From: Prunella strophiata
Lineage: Eukaryota > Chordata > Aves > Passeriformes > Prunellidae
Assembly (NCBI GenBank): GCA_036583965.1
Contig: JAZBQD010000017.1
Coordinates: 28,058,385-28,122,384 of the forward strand
Direction of reading: 5' to 3'
Length of the DNA stretch: 64,000 nucleotides
The notes under the pieces were generated by a model that saw only the letters and a program-made list of their open reading frames with translations, ran no database searches and was not told the DNA's origin. The translations under genes were made by a program, and so were the position numbers. Shown in pieces: positions 1-37,700 of the stretch; within the stretch, counting starts at the first letter, position 1, and each line of letters begins with the position of its first letter.

Positions 1-1180
1 AAAGTTGTTTTCTCTGCTTCAGCTATCTGCAGTTACATGCAAATGTAATTGAAATAGCGTGGTGTGAACTGAAATGGAAGTGGTGGAGTGACTGGACAAG
101 CTGGAGGGCAGCTAAATACTATGAGTTTGGTTGCACTAGGGATTCTGTCAGAGAAGTTCACGTGATGCTTGGACTCAAGGATAGTTCCAGTGGTAGTTCA
201 TGTGGTTTTAGTTTTTTGTTCAGTTGCTGATCTCTGAAGTATGATGTGTAGTTTTCTGTATTTTCAGTTGTCGTGTCTATTAACAGCATGATGTGTTCTA
301 ATCTTGGCAGAATAGTGGGGTGGAGGGGAGGGATGTTTACTGCATTTTCTGCTGGCTTCATAGGCATTGGTGGGAGCTTCTGAGAAGAATGACAGCTCTG
401 TTAAATTGTTCGATAGCATGGACACACAGTGAAAGTTGTGTTCATAACCAGCTGGGAAAACATTGCTTCGAGGTGAATGACCTTCACATCACTAACACTG
501 GAAGTCTTAGGCACTATTTAGTCCTTGTGGAGTTTTAATGAAGTAGACAAACTTAACTGGAGATTGATTTTTTTTTTTTTTTTTTTTCAGGTTATGTGTA
601 TGAATGGTAATCATTGCATGAATAACTAGAAGGATGAAGCATCTCTGTGCTGAGTTAGCAGGACTAAAATAGGCTGCAGTACAGAGCAAATGTCTGATTA
701 GCTAGGTACAGACCTGATAGGAAGGAAGTCCAATGCAGAGGGCAAGCTCTGTGTAGCTGCTGCTTACTGACTAATACCAATTCCATTGCTTTGGAGACTG
801 TGTTTATACATCTTCCCATGCTTCTGTAGCCTGTAAGTGCTGAGGCAGGAGGAATGTAAAATAGGTGATGCCTTATTTTCTTCATGTTACTCTTTCCTAA
901 TAGAATTTTGGTTTTGCATGGATGTTGGAATTTAATATTTTAGTGCTGCTAAAGTAAAATTTAAGTAGTAATTTTTCTAGGGGTTAGGGAACCATAAAAA
1001 AGTCAGTGTTTATAAACACAATATAAAGGTGAATACTTGCAGGTACTAAATTTCATGGTGTCTTCAATGAGTCACTTGTAATGCTAGGTGCAAAGCAGTA
1101 CTGAAGTATGGATTGCAATTCACTCATGTGGAGGTTGGTTTTGTTTTTATTTTGTTTTGGTTTTCTTTGCACTGGCGTAG
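1..1180 (+). other. RNF38: RNF38 intron (partial)
   Basis: This is the 3' end of the intron before the first RNF38 exon in the window. I see no coding exon in it. There is a run of about 22 T near 567-589. It ends in a T-rich tract and the acceptor ggcgtag at 1174-1180. The exons for the N-terminal ~54 residues of the family lie before the window. Confidence 0.8.
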
Positions 1181-27056
<25,876 letters not shown>

Positions 27057-30000
27057 CCAATCTAAGAGCACAAATCTGGTTTGGGTGTTTCTGGTCACAT
27101 GTATATATGAACTCTCTATTGAACTTACCTACCCATGTGGCTTCCAGCCTACCCTTTACACAAAAGGGTCAATGGACCTTACTTTGCACTGTGTGACTTA
27201 ATCAATTATAAAGCTTATAACTAGTCTCCACAGTTACGGGATTGTTCTACTAACAAGTGTGATTGGAACTCCAAAGATTTTTTTTTTTTTTTTAGCTTAA
27301 TTTTGTGTGTGCACTAACATTCCCTGGGTTTTGTGTGATCATTCCAAATATTGCTGCAAGATTACTGTGGATGTGATCTTTTAGCATGTGCTTTTATATA
27401 AAAGAAAAAGAAAAAAAAAAGTGGTAGCTCCAAACAATATAGCAATCTACCTTATATAGAGCCTTCAGATACTGTGAGTGGGGATGAACGGTGTGAGTGT
27501 GTGTTTGCCTGAGAGAGGGTGAGTGAAGTGTGCTTGTGACTGGGTGTGCCTGCGTGCTTGAGAACCTATATACCAGCATGTACTGAGAACGTATGTGTGT
27601 AGTAATAATTATGCTGCAATGTATAATCTTGTGTGTTATTTAAACAGTACTAGTACTGTACACTGGTTCCTTTCCTTGTGTTTGCAGTTGCACACTGAAT
27701 GCGATGGGTGCAGCAATTACAGACATTTAGTATTTTGTCCCCAACATACTTACAGGTGTAAAGACCTTTCTACCTACTACTACTCAAACAGCTGTTATGC
27801 TTCCCCTTCACTGGAGGCTTTAAGTATGTACCACTAAAGAATGCATTGATTCTTCATACATGAGTAACCTTGGGGGTATTATCATATGTTACAAAGTCTG
27901 GATTTTTTAATGGCTGATTTACAAGTTATTTTATCGATGTAGAGTCACAATATTTAGCAATATTAATGTTTTAAATTGCTAGTATATCAATGTTTTTCTG
28001 TTCTCCTTTTAAATTTTTCTAGCTGGGTTTACCAGTTATGTGTTTCTTTCATGAAAGGAAGCAGGAAGTACACTGAGGGTGTCCTGATCTTGTGGAACAG
28101 CTCTTAACTTTTGCCCATATACTTGCTAAGGACATCATCTTTTAGCTTATAAACATTGGCTTTAATCACATTCGTTCTTTGTCATCTACAAGGAAGTTGG
28201 TATGTAACTAAAATAACTTGTAAAAGGTTACAATTTTATTCCTGCAACTTCATGAATAAAATACATTTTGTAGCATTTTTTTCAGAGAAGGTGAATTTTC
28301 TATTTCTTTCACCCTATCATAAGAGGAAGTAGGTTTTGGTCATAACCTGCAGAATTCAGTTGCCCTGATGCTGCTTCTTTCCCTTCCTTATTTCATGATG
28401 AGTGTAATAGGAAGAAGGAACTCCTAGGTTTTTGCAATCAAGTTTCCAGAGTGCTCCACTAGAGGAGAAATTTGGAATACTTTCCAGAACAGTGCTGTGA
28501 AAAAGGAGGTGATAACGTCTGTTCAAGTGCTCTGAATAATATTTTATTTGGGCCATTGAAAAAAAATGAGGTTTTTTTGTAACATTCACACTGTTAACAT
28601 CTGTGATGTGTTCTAGCAAAATATTTAGGTCTGCATATACCACAATTATTAAAAGGATGCACTTTTTGCAAGGAAACTCTTCTCATAAATTCAGTGTCAT
28701 TTCTTTGGTTGCAGCAGCAGCACAAGTGGCACAATTAACCAGTATTGCTACAACTTGCTGCCAGGCTCAGCTTTAAGTTTATTCTTTATCATTTCTGATG
28801 CTTTTGTATGCTGCTATGCTTTAGTATCAGTTAAAATTTCAAACAGTGTTAGATGTTCTCCATGCTGTTTTCCTCTTTGAAGATTCTACAGACCAGTCAC
28901 AGCTCTTGGTGCAGCTAAATAAAAGCACAATTTTGCCCTGTTTCATGTTTTTCCCTCTGTTTAGTTGAGCAGGTAGTTCTCAAAAACAGTGATGCTTTCT
29001 GTACCTGTCCTTACTTAGGAACACTAAATAAATAAAAATGCTGTTACTTCCACTTCAAAATACTAGAATTTTTTTTTCCTCTCTTCCAGTGGAGTTAAAG
29101 AATAGGCTTTTCACAATAGCATCTAGCAGGTTAAATTACATGTAATAAAATTTATTTTTTTAACAAATAAAAATCATGTTTAAAAAGCATATGCCACGTA
29201 TGTCTTACAAAATTTAGCCTCTTTTATATAACTGCGAAAGAAAAAGAATCCATGTACAGATTTAAACATGACTAACATTTCTGTGTTTAGTACTCTGTTC
29301 AAAGCATGGAAAGAGGGTACTTTTTCTAAACTTGATACAAGTGAACAAGACACATACTTCTGAATTTGAGGGAAAATAGTTCTCTTTCTGGAACTGGAGA
29401 AATGTCCCTTTTCCCCCACTAAAATTCAGTGAGACAATGGGAGATCTAGGAGATAGAGGGTCTAAGTTGGTAAAATCCTGCAATTAATTGTTGCACTCTT
29501 ATGGCTCATCTCTTCTGGAGTAGTTCTTTGGTTTGCTTGGATTAATGGGGATTTGCTGCCCGTGGTTAGTGTGTACAAAGAGCACACATGCTTATATTTT
29601 GAATCAGCTCAGACAGGCTACAACCACATCTTCGTTGGTGGTGGCTGTCAAGGGCAGGGGATTTGTGTTCAGCTCTTAACTGCCATGTATTATGCACAGC
29701 TGCCGTGGTGCCTGACAGCACCTGAACTCAGCAACTCTTCCTTTGTGTTCATTGCCTTTCTGCCATCCAATGACTCGTTTTTCTCCAAAAAACACAAAAA
29801 TATCCAATCTCCAATATGTTTGCTTTATCATATTGGCACTGCTGTGTTTTTTTGCATAAACTGTCAATTTAATTTGACATTTTGGTGGATATCAAGGCCT
29901 ACAGATAATTCCAGTGTCTCATTTTCTGGCTTTCTTTAGAAAAAGAAGTAAGGCCATGTGTTACACATCATTTTGTAGAGACTCTTGAATGTGACTTCAC

Positions 30001-30455
30001 AGTTGTTAACACAATGTATAATACTTGGGATGAGACTTACCAACTGTTTTAATTTTACTTGTAGAAAACAGTTTCAACTGAGTTATCTTTGGGCCTTTGT
30101 AAAAGCTGTGGTTTTTTCCTTTGGTACATTGTTACCTCATTTTGCTACTTGTGTTTCAGACTTGCTAATTATTATGAAAGCTTATGGTTTTTTGTTGGAA
30201 TCATATTTTGTTAAGTGTTTTCTTTAAATCATATGCTATTGTATCATTTAACATGTAGTTTTAAATGTATTATAAATATCTGTAACCAAATCATTTGAAG
30301 GCTTGATAAATTTTTAACAAAATTTGTACATTTTTTATGAGAGTTACTAGTAATGCTTTACTAGGTAGTGCAATGAATTTTTATTTTTAATCCCTGTGCC
30401 CAATTTTGGAGTTGAGAGAATTGTTCGGTAATAAATGTATGATGTACACTTACAC
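27057..30455 (+). other. RNF38: RNF38 3' untranslated region (probable extent)
   Basis: After the stop codon there is about 3.4 kb of AT-rich sequence with several AATAAA signals: 28255-28260, 28918-28923, 29027-29036, 29144-29149, 29166-29171 and 30430-30435. A long 3'UTR with alternative polyadenylation is expected for RNF38. I place the end after the last signal by inference. The sequence alone cannot tell which signals are used. Confidence 0.55.
30430..30435 (+). terminator. RNF38: Candidate distal polyadenylation signal of RNF38
   Basis: This AATAAA is followed within about 30 bases by gatgtacacttacacaatttt and then tgtcctgttctttc, a T/GT-rich downstream element. The earlier signals at 28255 and 29144-29171 are alternatives. 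Confidence 0.45.
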
Positions 30456-31889
30456 AATTTTGTCCTGTTCTTTCTCTGAGGAGTGTATGGTTTTCTTTTA
30501 TTACAGGGCATATTTCTGTGCATCATCATGCAAATTGAAATATTACGGGCAGCAGCCACCTGGGTTGTAGGTGTTTTGCCACCTTAACTGTAGCACACAA
30601 CTTTTTCTTTATTCTTATGTTGAGAGAGCCTCAGAAACTGATCTGAAATGCTGCACCATATTTCTGAGTGTGAGAATTCAACATACTCAAAGCCTTGGGT
30701 TCTAAACATCTTATTTACTTAGCCAGAAGAAACTTCTCAGGGATGAAGGTGCTTCTTAGGCATACTATTTGCACTGTGAATCAGCTGAAGAGATGTGTTA
30801 TACTTTTGCAGTGCCCTAACAGTAGTAAGTGATGCATCCTGAATTATAATGGTGTCATTTGCCAGGGTCACACAAGAAACTGGTAGTAAAACAAATCCAA
30901 AAATGTAAAAAAAAGAAAAAAAAAAAAAAAACAGAGTTGATGTGATTCTGGTTTTAAGGTAATGTAAACTAAGTTGACAGATGTAGTTAAGAGGTTTTCA
31001 TTTACACAGGACATTTAATAGCCGCATCTATCTATAGCAGGTGTTCTAGGTACTCAGACATATTTGAAGATTTTGAAGATTAATTCATGCTTTTGAGAAT
31101 CCTTATGCAGGTTCACACACATATCTTTTGCATTTGAGTGATGTTGGAAAAGAGAAAGGTATCAATCTGCTCAGATACTTGCAAAGTCATATTTTTTGCA
31201 CGTGAGTATATTGCAGCTTCCATCATCATCAGTAGTTTGGGCATGACCAAACTTCAGTGCTAGCCTGAAGAGCAGAATTGCCCTGCTGCTCTCTCCTGAT
31301 CTGGTCTCTGCACCCCACCTTTGTGTCACAGCATCTCAGTCTCTTCCTCAGCCTGTGCAGTGTCTGTCTTTGCTCACAATCCCGTTGCCACTCCTTGAGA
31401 GTCTCCTCGCGTTGTAGCTGACAATAATTAGCTGACAATTTCTGTTGCTAACTTCTAGTAAATCATATCACTGCCACCAGATACTGCATCCTATGTACTC
31501 TTTTGTGATTCTGTTTTCCTTTCTTGCTTTCAACTACTGCCTACAGCTCTAGTTTCTCTATCTCGTGTGTCTGCTGTAACCCTCCTTCTCCTGCAGCTCA
31601 CACTGTGGTGCACACCACTATCTGACTTTTAGATGTGGTATTTCCTTGCAGCTGATTCACCTTGCAAATTCATGATTTGCATGCCCACAGTGCTTATCAA
31701 GTGATTCAGGAATGACAACATGCTTAAGAAAAGATGGAGTTCCTCATTTCTTACAAAGTCTTACATGTGCAATAGACAGGCTTGGCTTTTCAGGAAGCCA
31801 AGCTTTTGCTGCAGCTTTTGTCCAGTTCTAGCCTTTGCTAACTTTGGTAGGTATTTATTTAACAGCATAAGGATCTTTCCCTATTTATG
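30456..31889. other. Intergenic region
   Basis: AT-rich sequence with an A-rich run (about 30907-30932). I recognise no gene, RNA or transposon here. Confidence 0.7.
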
Positions 31890-34745
31890 ATTCTTTGAGG
31901 AACTAGGGTACGCTTCCAGATCAACTGCCCTTGTCCTTACGGGGGACTTCAACTTGCCAGAAACCAGCTGGGAGCCATTACACAGCTGGTACAACCCAGG
32001 CTGTAGCATTCTTAAAAAAACCCTGGTGACAGCTTTACAGAGGCGAAGGGAGCCAGCTGGGAAAGATTCCCTCCTTGACCTCCTGCTTGTCAGCAGAGAG
32101 GATCTCGTGAGTGGAGATTGTCTCCATCTTGGCCACAGTGACCACAAAGCGGTTAAAATCTTTGTTGATGTCAGGGAAAATCCCAGCAAAACCTCAGCTC
32201 GGACATGAGGAAAGCAGACTGCTGAGGGAACTAGTAAGTAAAATCCTCTGGGAAAATGTTTGGGATGCTGGTGTTCATCAGTACTGGTCACTTTAGTCAT
32301 CTCAAATACATTAATTGCAAAAGGCAGTGTTGAAATAACATCAGCCTGTTACAGGATAAGCAAGGTCACCTCACAAACTAGTAGAGGGGCAAGGCAGAGG
32401 TGTTAAATGCATCTTTGTCTTTAACACAGATAATGGGCCAGGGATGATGGACCCCCCAAGGGGGTCTCAGTGCCCTGAGCTGGAGGATCATGACTGTGAG
32501 AAAAATTAATTTCCTTTTGCCCCTGAACTTGTGCAGGATCTTCTCCATCTGGATCCCTGCAAATCTATGGAGCCTGATGGGATTCATCCAGGAATCCTCA
32601 AAGAGCTGGCTGATGTCATCACAAAGCCTCTCTCCATGGTTTTTGAGCAGTCTTGGGAATCTGGAGAGGTTCCAGCTGACTGGAAGCTGGTGAATGTTAT
32701 CCCAGTTTTCAAGAAGGAAAAGAAGGAAGAGCCCTAAAACTACAGTGAAGTCTTACTTCACTGCCAGGTAAAATTGTGGAAATGATTATTCTGGGAGTAC
32801 TGAAAAACACTTGGAGAACAATCCAGTCATCAGTCACAGCCAGCATAACTTCATGAGGGCAAAGTCCTTGTCCAACCTAATTTCCTTCTGCAGCAACATA
32901 ACCCACCTAGCTGACCAAGGGAAGCCACATGATGTAATCTTTTTGGGTTTCAGTAAAGCTTTCCATACTGACTCTCACAGCATCCTTCTGGACACAACAT
33001 CCAGCACACACCTGGATAAACACACCATGGGATGGGTGAGCAGCTGGCTCATGGGTCAGGTGCAAAGGGTTACAGTGAATGGGTGACATCAGACTGGTGA
33101 CCTGTCACTGGTGTGACACAGGGCTCCATTCTCAGCCCTGTGCTCTTCAACAGCTTCATAAATGACCTGGACACAAGACTGGAAGGGATACTAAGTAAGT
33201 TTGCCAACAGTACTTCACACAGCCCACTGGAGCCCGGGCTAGCTCTTAGAACTCCGGCGCTGCACCAGGAATGGGGAACAGCTGGGGCTTGGGTTCTGCC
33301 CACGGCTGAACCTGAAGAGCCACTTGCTCTCCAGTGCAGATAGAGGCAGTGAGAGGCAATGGGTGAAGGAGAAAGGAGGAGGCTCTTCCTCTTAAAGTTT
33401 TAAAAAACAAAAGGGTTTTTTTCCCAGTGAAGGGAGCAAGGCAAAAGAACCCCAGCACCATTGTGCACGGGTTTTCAAACAGCCACGGCTTAGGGGGTGG
33501 TTACAATCATCCAGTGGGGAATCTTCAGGGGAGGAGGGAGGGGAGTAAATAATTGGTTTGGGACCAGTCAGGACTGCTGGGAGAAGATGGTAGGTCACAT
33601 GGGCCAATGGGGTTTTGAGGTTTAGGGGCATTCCGAAGGGGTGTCACAATCAGGGATTGTGAGAGGGGAGAGTGACAGGGAAGGTTCTGGAAAAAGGGAC
33701 TGGGTTGACTTGACAGGCAGGGAAGAAGCTGGAACAAAGGGTGGAGAAAGACAGGTGAGGGACAGCTTTGAGGGAGGGTACAAATCAGGGGTGAACCAAC
33801 TTTGGTGAGAACATGGGTACAACGGAACAAACCATTAAACAATAAACTAAAAAACATGAGCCGCAACAAACACTAAATGGGAAAGCTGTCTGCTCCTTCA
33901 GAGGCCTTGCAGAGAAACCTGAACAAATGAGAGGGCTGGACAGGCATCACCTGTATGTCAGGTGAAATCACTGAAGTTCAGTGAGGGAAAGTACCAGATT
34001 CTGTGCCTGGGCCAGGGCAAACCTGTGTGTGTGTATAGATAGAGGCTGGAGAGTAGCTCCATGGAAAGAGACCATGAAAGAGACCTGGGGCCTGATTGAC
34101 AAGTTGAACATGAGTGAGCAGTGCCCTGGCAGCCAGGAGGGCCATCCCTGTCCTGGGGTGCATCAGGCACAGCATCCCAGCCAGGCAAGGGAGGGGATTG
34201 TCCTGCTCTGCTCTGCTCTACACTGGGGTGGCCTCACCTCCAGTGCTGGGGGCAGTTCTGGGTGACAGAGTATAAAAAAGACATTGAGCTATTGGAGAAT
34301 GCTCAAAGGGTGGCAGTGAAACTGGTGAAGGGTCAGGAGGTGAAACGTATGAGGAGCAGCTGGAGGTCACTTGTTCTGTTCAGCCTGCAGGAGACTGAGG
34401 GGAGACCTCACTGTGATTGTCAACAATCTCGCAAGGGAAGTGGCAGGCACTGATCTCTTGACTCTCGTGACCAGTGACAGGACATGAAGAAGTGGCATGA
34501 AGCTGAGTCAGGGGAGATTAGGCTGCATTATCAGAAAAGGTTCTTCACCCAGAGGGAGTTTGGGCACTGGAACAGGCTCCCCAAGGGAAGTAGTCACAGC
34601 ACCAAGCCTGAGAGAGTTCAAGAAAACTATGGACAATACTCCTGGGTACATGTTGTGATTCCTGGGGATGGTGTTGTGGAGGGCCAGGAGTTGGACAGAA
34701 TGGTCCTGCTGGGTCCCTTCCAAGTCAGCATATTCTATGAGTTTG
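31890..34745 (+). mobile_element. CR1 LINE, long decayed copy (endonuclease to 3' end), interrupted by another element
   Basis: The ORF2 endonuclease C-terminus is readable: the GDFNLPETSWEPL block near 31945-31980 and the SDHKAVKIF block near 32138-32165. The reverse transcriptase follows: DPCKSMEPDGIHPGILKELA (32546-32605), a GFSKAFHTDSHSILLD block (32943-32990) and QGSILSPVLFNSFINDLD (33119-33172). The catalytic box is FANS (33200-33211) where active CR1 has FADD. Stops and frameshifts break the ORF. About 33225-33890 is foreign sequence. The CR1 then resumes and ends with cccttccaagtcagcatatt and ctatgag, the normal 3' end. The element is inactive. Confidence 0.88.
33225..33890. mobile_element. 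Unclassified insertion (solo-LTR-like) nested in the CR1
   Basis: The CR1 reading stops right after the mutated catalytic box and resumes about 0.67 kb later. The intervening sequence is purine-rich on the + strand and contains gggtgtcacaatcagggatt and aaccattaaacaataaacta. It has no ORF of its own. Size and composition suggest a solo LTR, and I have an impression of similar passerine repeats, but I cannot name the family. Borders are approximate. Confidence 0.5.
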
Positions 34746-37700
34746 TGAATTATTGCATCCACAAAGCTCTGTGCTTTTTCAAGCACACAGATATTCTATT
34801 TGTGAGCCATCAGTTCTGAAATGCCTATTCTGCCTGACACAGTCTCACATGCTGGCCTTTGCAGTGGATTGCACTGTGCACTTAACACATCACTGTGTCT
34901 CAAAGTGCAGTTTCCAGTTGTGAAAGAACTCTGGTACCATCAGACTTCTAGCACTTAGAACAAAATTCAGCAAATCTTCATTTTGAAATGGACATATTGG
35001 AAAGGCTCATCCTGGCACCACTAGAAGAATCTAAAGTTAACAGTTGTGCAGCACAGTCCTCCATGATAAATGTCCTGGGAGATACCCCACCAAGTTCCTC
35101 TGTCTCACTGTTTCTTCCCATAGATTTGTGTGTGCAGGAGAATCATTTTCACCACACTATGTTTGCTAGGGTTTGGAGAATGCTTATTTTTTTTGAGAGG
35201 CGATTAAGGGAAGACTATGGAGAGAGAAGTTAAGAAGCAATTCACACCTCATGTGAGTAATAGGAGCTTAGGCCATCATATAGCCTTATTTAAAAACTGA
35301 AGATAAATCTGTGAGTTCAACAAGAGAAAGGAGACGGAATTGTACTCAGAACAAGGAATGGAAATCTTTTTTTTCATGGCAACAGACTAGTAATGAAATG
35401 AGGTACATAGACCATAATGTTTATATGGTCTACCATCTTAAAAAAATCATTAGTGAGTAGCCTGTGATAGTTTTGCATAGTAATTAGGAAGTATTTCTGT
35501 AAAAATTAATGAAACAATCATGTTAATTGAAAAAAGTAATTATGCATACTGGTGCTGCTAAAACACATGTTTTTGCAGTATCTGAAGTATTGGTTCTCTC
35601 TCTCAGCTTGATTTTGCTCTACAATTTACTGATCTGCTGTTGATCATACACCATATCCCTTCTGTGCATAGAGGTTATTACTACTCTGTTGAAACATACA
35701 CTTCCTTTCTACCCAGATCTAGTCCAACATGCAGGGCCAGGAGCACTTTGGGCCTGTATGATTTAATTTTGCTTGGCCTTATGGCATTTTGCTATGTCTT
35801 TTCCTTCTGAAGAGCAAGGCCAAATTTAAAAACTAGTTACTGCAAACTGCTTTTCATCTTCCTCTGTATACTATTGCATCTTGGGCCAGCATTAACAGAT
35901 TTAAGGAAACAGAGCAGGAAAAGGAGGTTGCAGAGCATGAAAAGAAGTGATTGCACTTCATCTTTAAGACTTCAGCATGGATAATGATCAGTTTGCCACA
36001 GAAGGAGTAAATGCAGTTGAATACTACAAATGACACAGCATCAAAAACAAAGGCATCAGTGTTGGTCTTGGATGGTTCCTCACTCACATGCTAAAATGAA
36101 TTCTATGACCAGATCATCTGTCTGTTATTAATTGGGTGTCTCATTCAACAAATAAATGTGCTTCTACAATGCACAATCATTAAATGTACACAAAAGGACA
36201 AGAAACCATACAGCTTCTGTAGGGTTTGACATTTACTGATTAATATCAATACCAGATGCTGAGGAAGTCACAGGAAACACAATCACAGTAATGAATTTGT
36301 ATGGTCATGAAATTCTGTGTACCCTGTTTTTGTGTGATGTCCTCAAGAAGTCAAGTTTCATCAATTTGCTAATAGAAGAAGAGTGAAGCAGATAAAGAAT
36401 TGTTGTGTGACTTCAGTTTACCTCAGTGGGGGTGGGGGAGCGGGCTAGGGATAAGAGCCAGAAGCAAAAGCCTTCAGGTTAACTAAAGGTCGTGTGGAAT
36501 GATTAGCTGCTAAATTCATCATGAGGTAGCTGGTAGGAGTGCTGTTTTGACAGAACTCCATACCTGAAGTGAAAGGTACAATCTCTCTGAATCCATTAAG
36601 AAAAGAAACAATGATCTGCTTTGGTAAATCTTTCTCGGGGAATGAGAAATTCAGAGCACAGACAAGATTTGCTGAATTAAGGATACTATTTGCTGATTAA
36701 GGAGACTGTTCATTGGTAATCCACTTATACCAAATACCCCCGGGCTCTGGTCTTCCTGGAGATTGTCTTAGTGAGCCCATAATTTTGCTTGTGATAGATT
36801 TTGCAAGATCTGATGCCAGGGGGAATCGCAGCATCAAGTGCCACAGATCACAGCATCCCTGAGCTTCAGAAACACTGCTGAGTCTGTTGGCTAGAATTTC
36901 TGCCCTAATTTCATGGACTGCTAGGTAGGTGGCTCTGTAGGAGAGTGGAAATTGAAAGATACACTTCCATTTAGTTTTTGTTTTGGGACCTGGAGGAAAA
37001 AACGAGCCAAAGAGAGGTTGAGAAGACTGTACCCAGGCACAAGAAGCCCCTGCTGCTCTGTGCCCGTTGGACGAGGCAAAATGCATTCAGCAGCAGAAGG
37101 CTTCCCATCTCCCTAGGAACTGCAGATGGCAGCAGTTCAACAACTAATTCTTTCTGCACGGGGCATTGCCTCCACTGCCCTGTGCATCTGGCTGTGTCTC
37201 AGAGCTGCAGTTTCAGAACACAAAACGTTCAAACACAGAGCAAGTTCTACATACTCCCAGTCCTCCTCCTCCCTTTTGTCTTCCCCCATGTCCCCACACG
37301 GTGTGTTTCCCCTTCAGTAGTGGGAGGGACCGTGGTTTATTGCCAAGCTGAACCAGTTTCCTGCCCGTGGTGTCAATGACAGCACAGAACAGACAGAGCT
37401 AAGGACAATATTGCTGCCAGTGTGACAAAGCTCCTTGGCAGCTGTGCAGATAGCTCAGCCTTGCTGCCACATGGTACTGCTGGGGGAAACCAGTCTCTGA
37501 GTTCTTTCTTAGATGCTGTGGAGGGTGCTGTGGATGCTGCAGAAAGTGTTGAATCTTTTATAGACCTGCTGAAGCTCTGTGGCACAGCCAAGAGCTATTG
37601 CATTAGGTAATACCTTTCCACCTCAGAGATACTGCTGGCATTGCTATTAGGTGAGTGAGGCTGGAGTGCTTTTCTCCTCAGTGGGCTGTGCAGAGGGACA

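Noticed and set aside
31881..34819. Several open frames of 60-140 codons treated as genes
   Set aside because: All lie in the CR1 ORF2 remnant, its antisense or the nested insertion.
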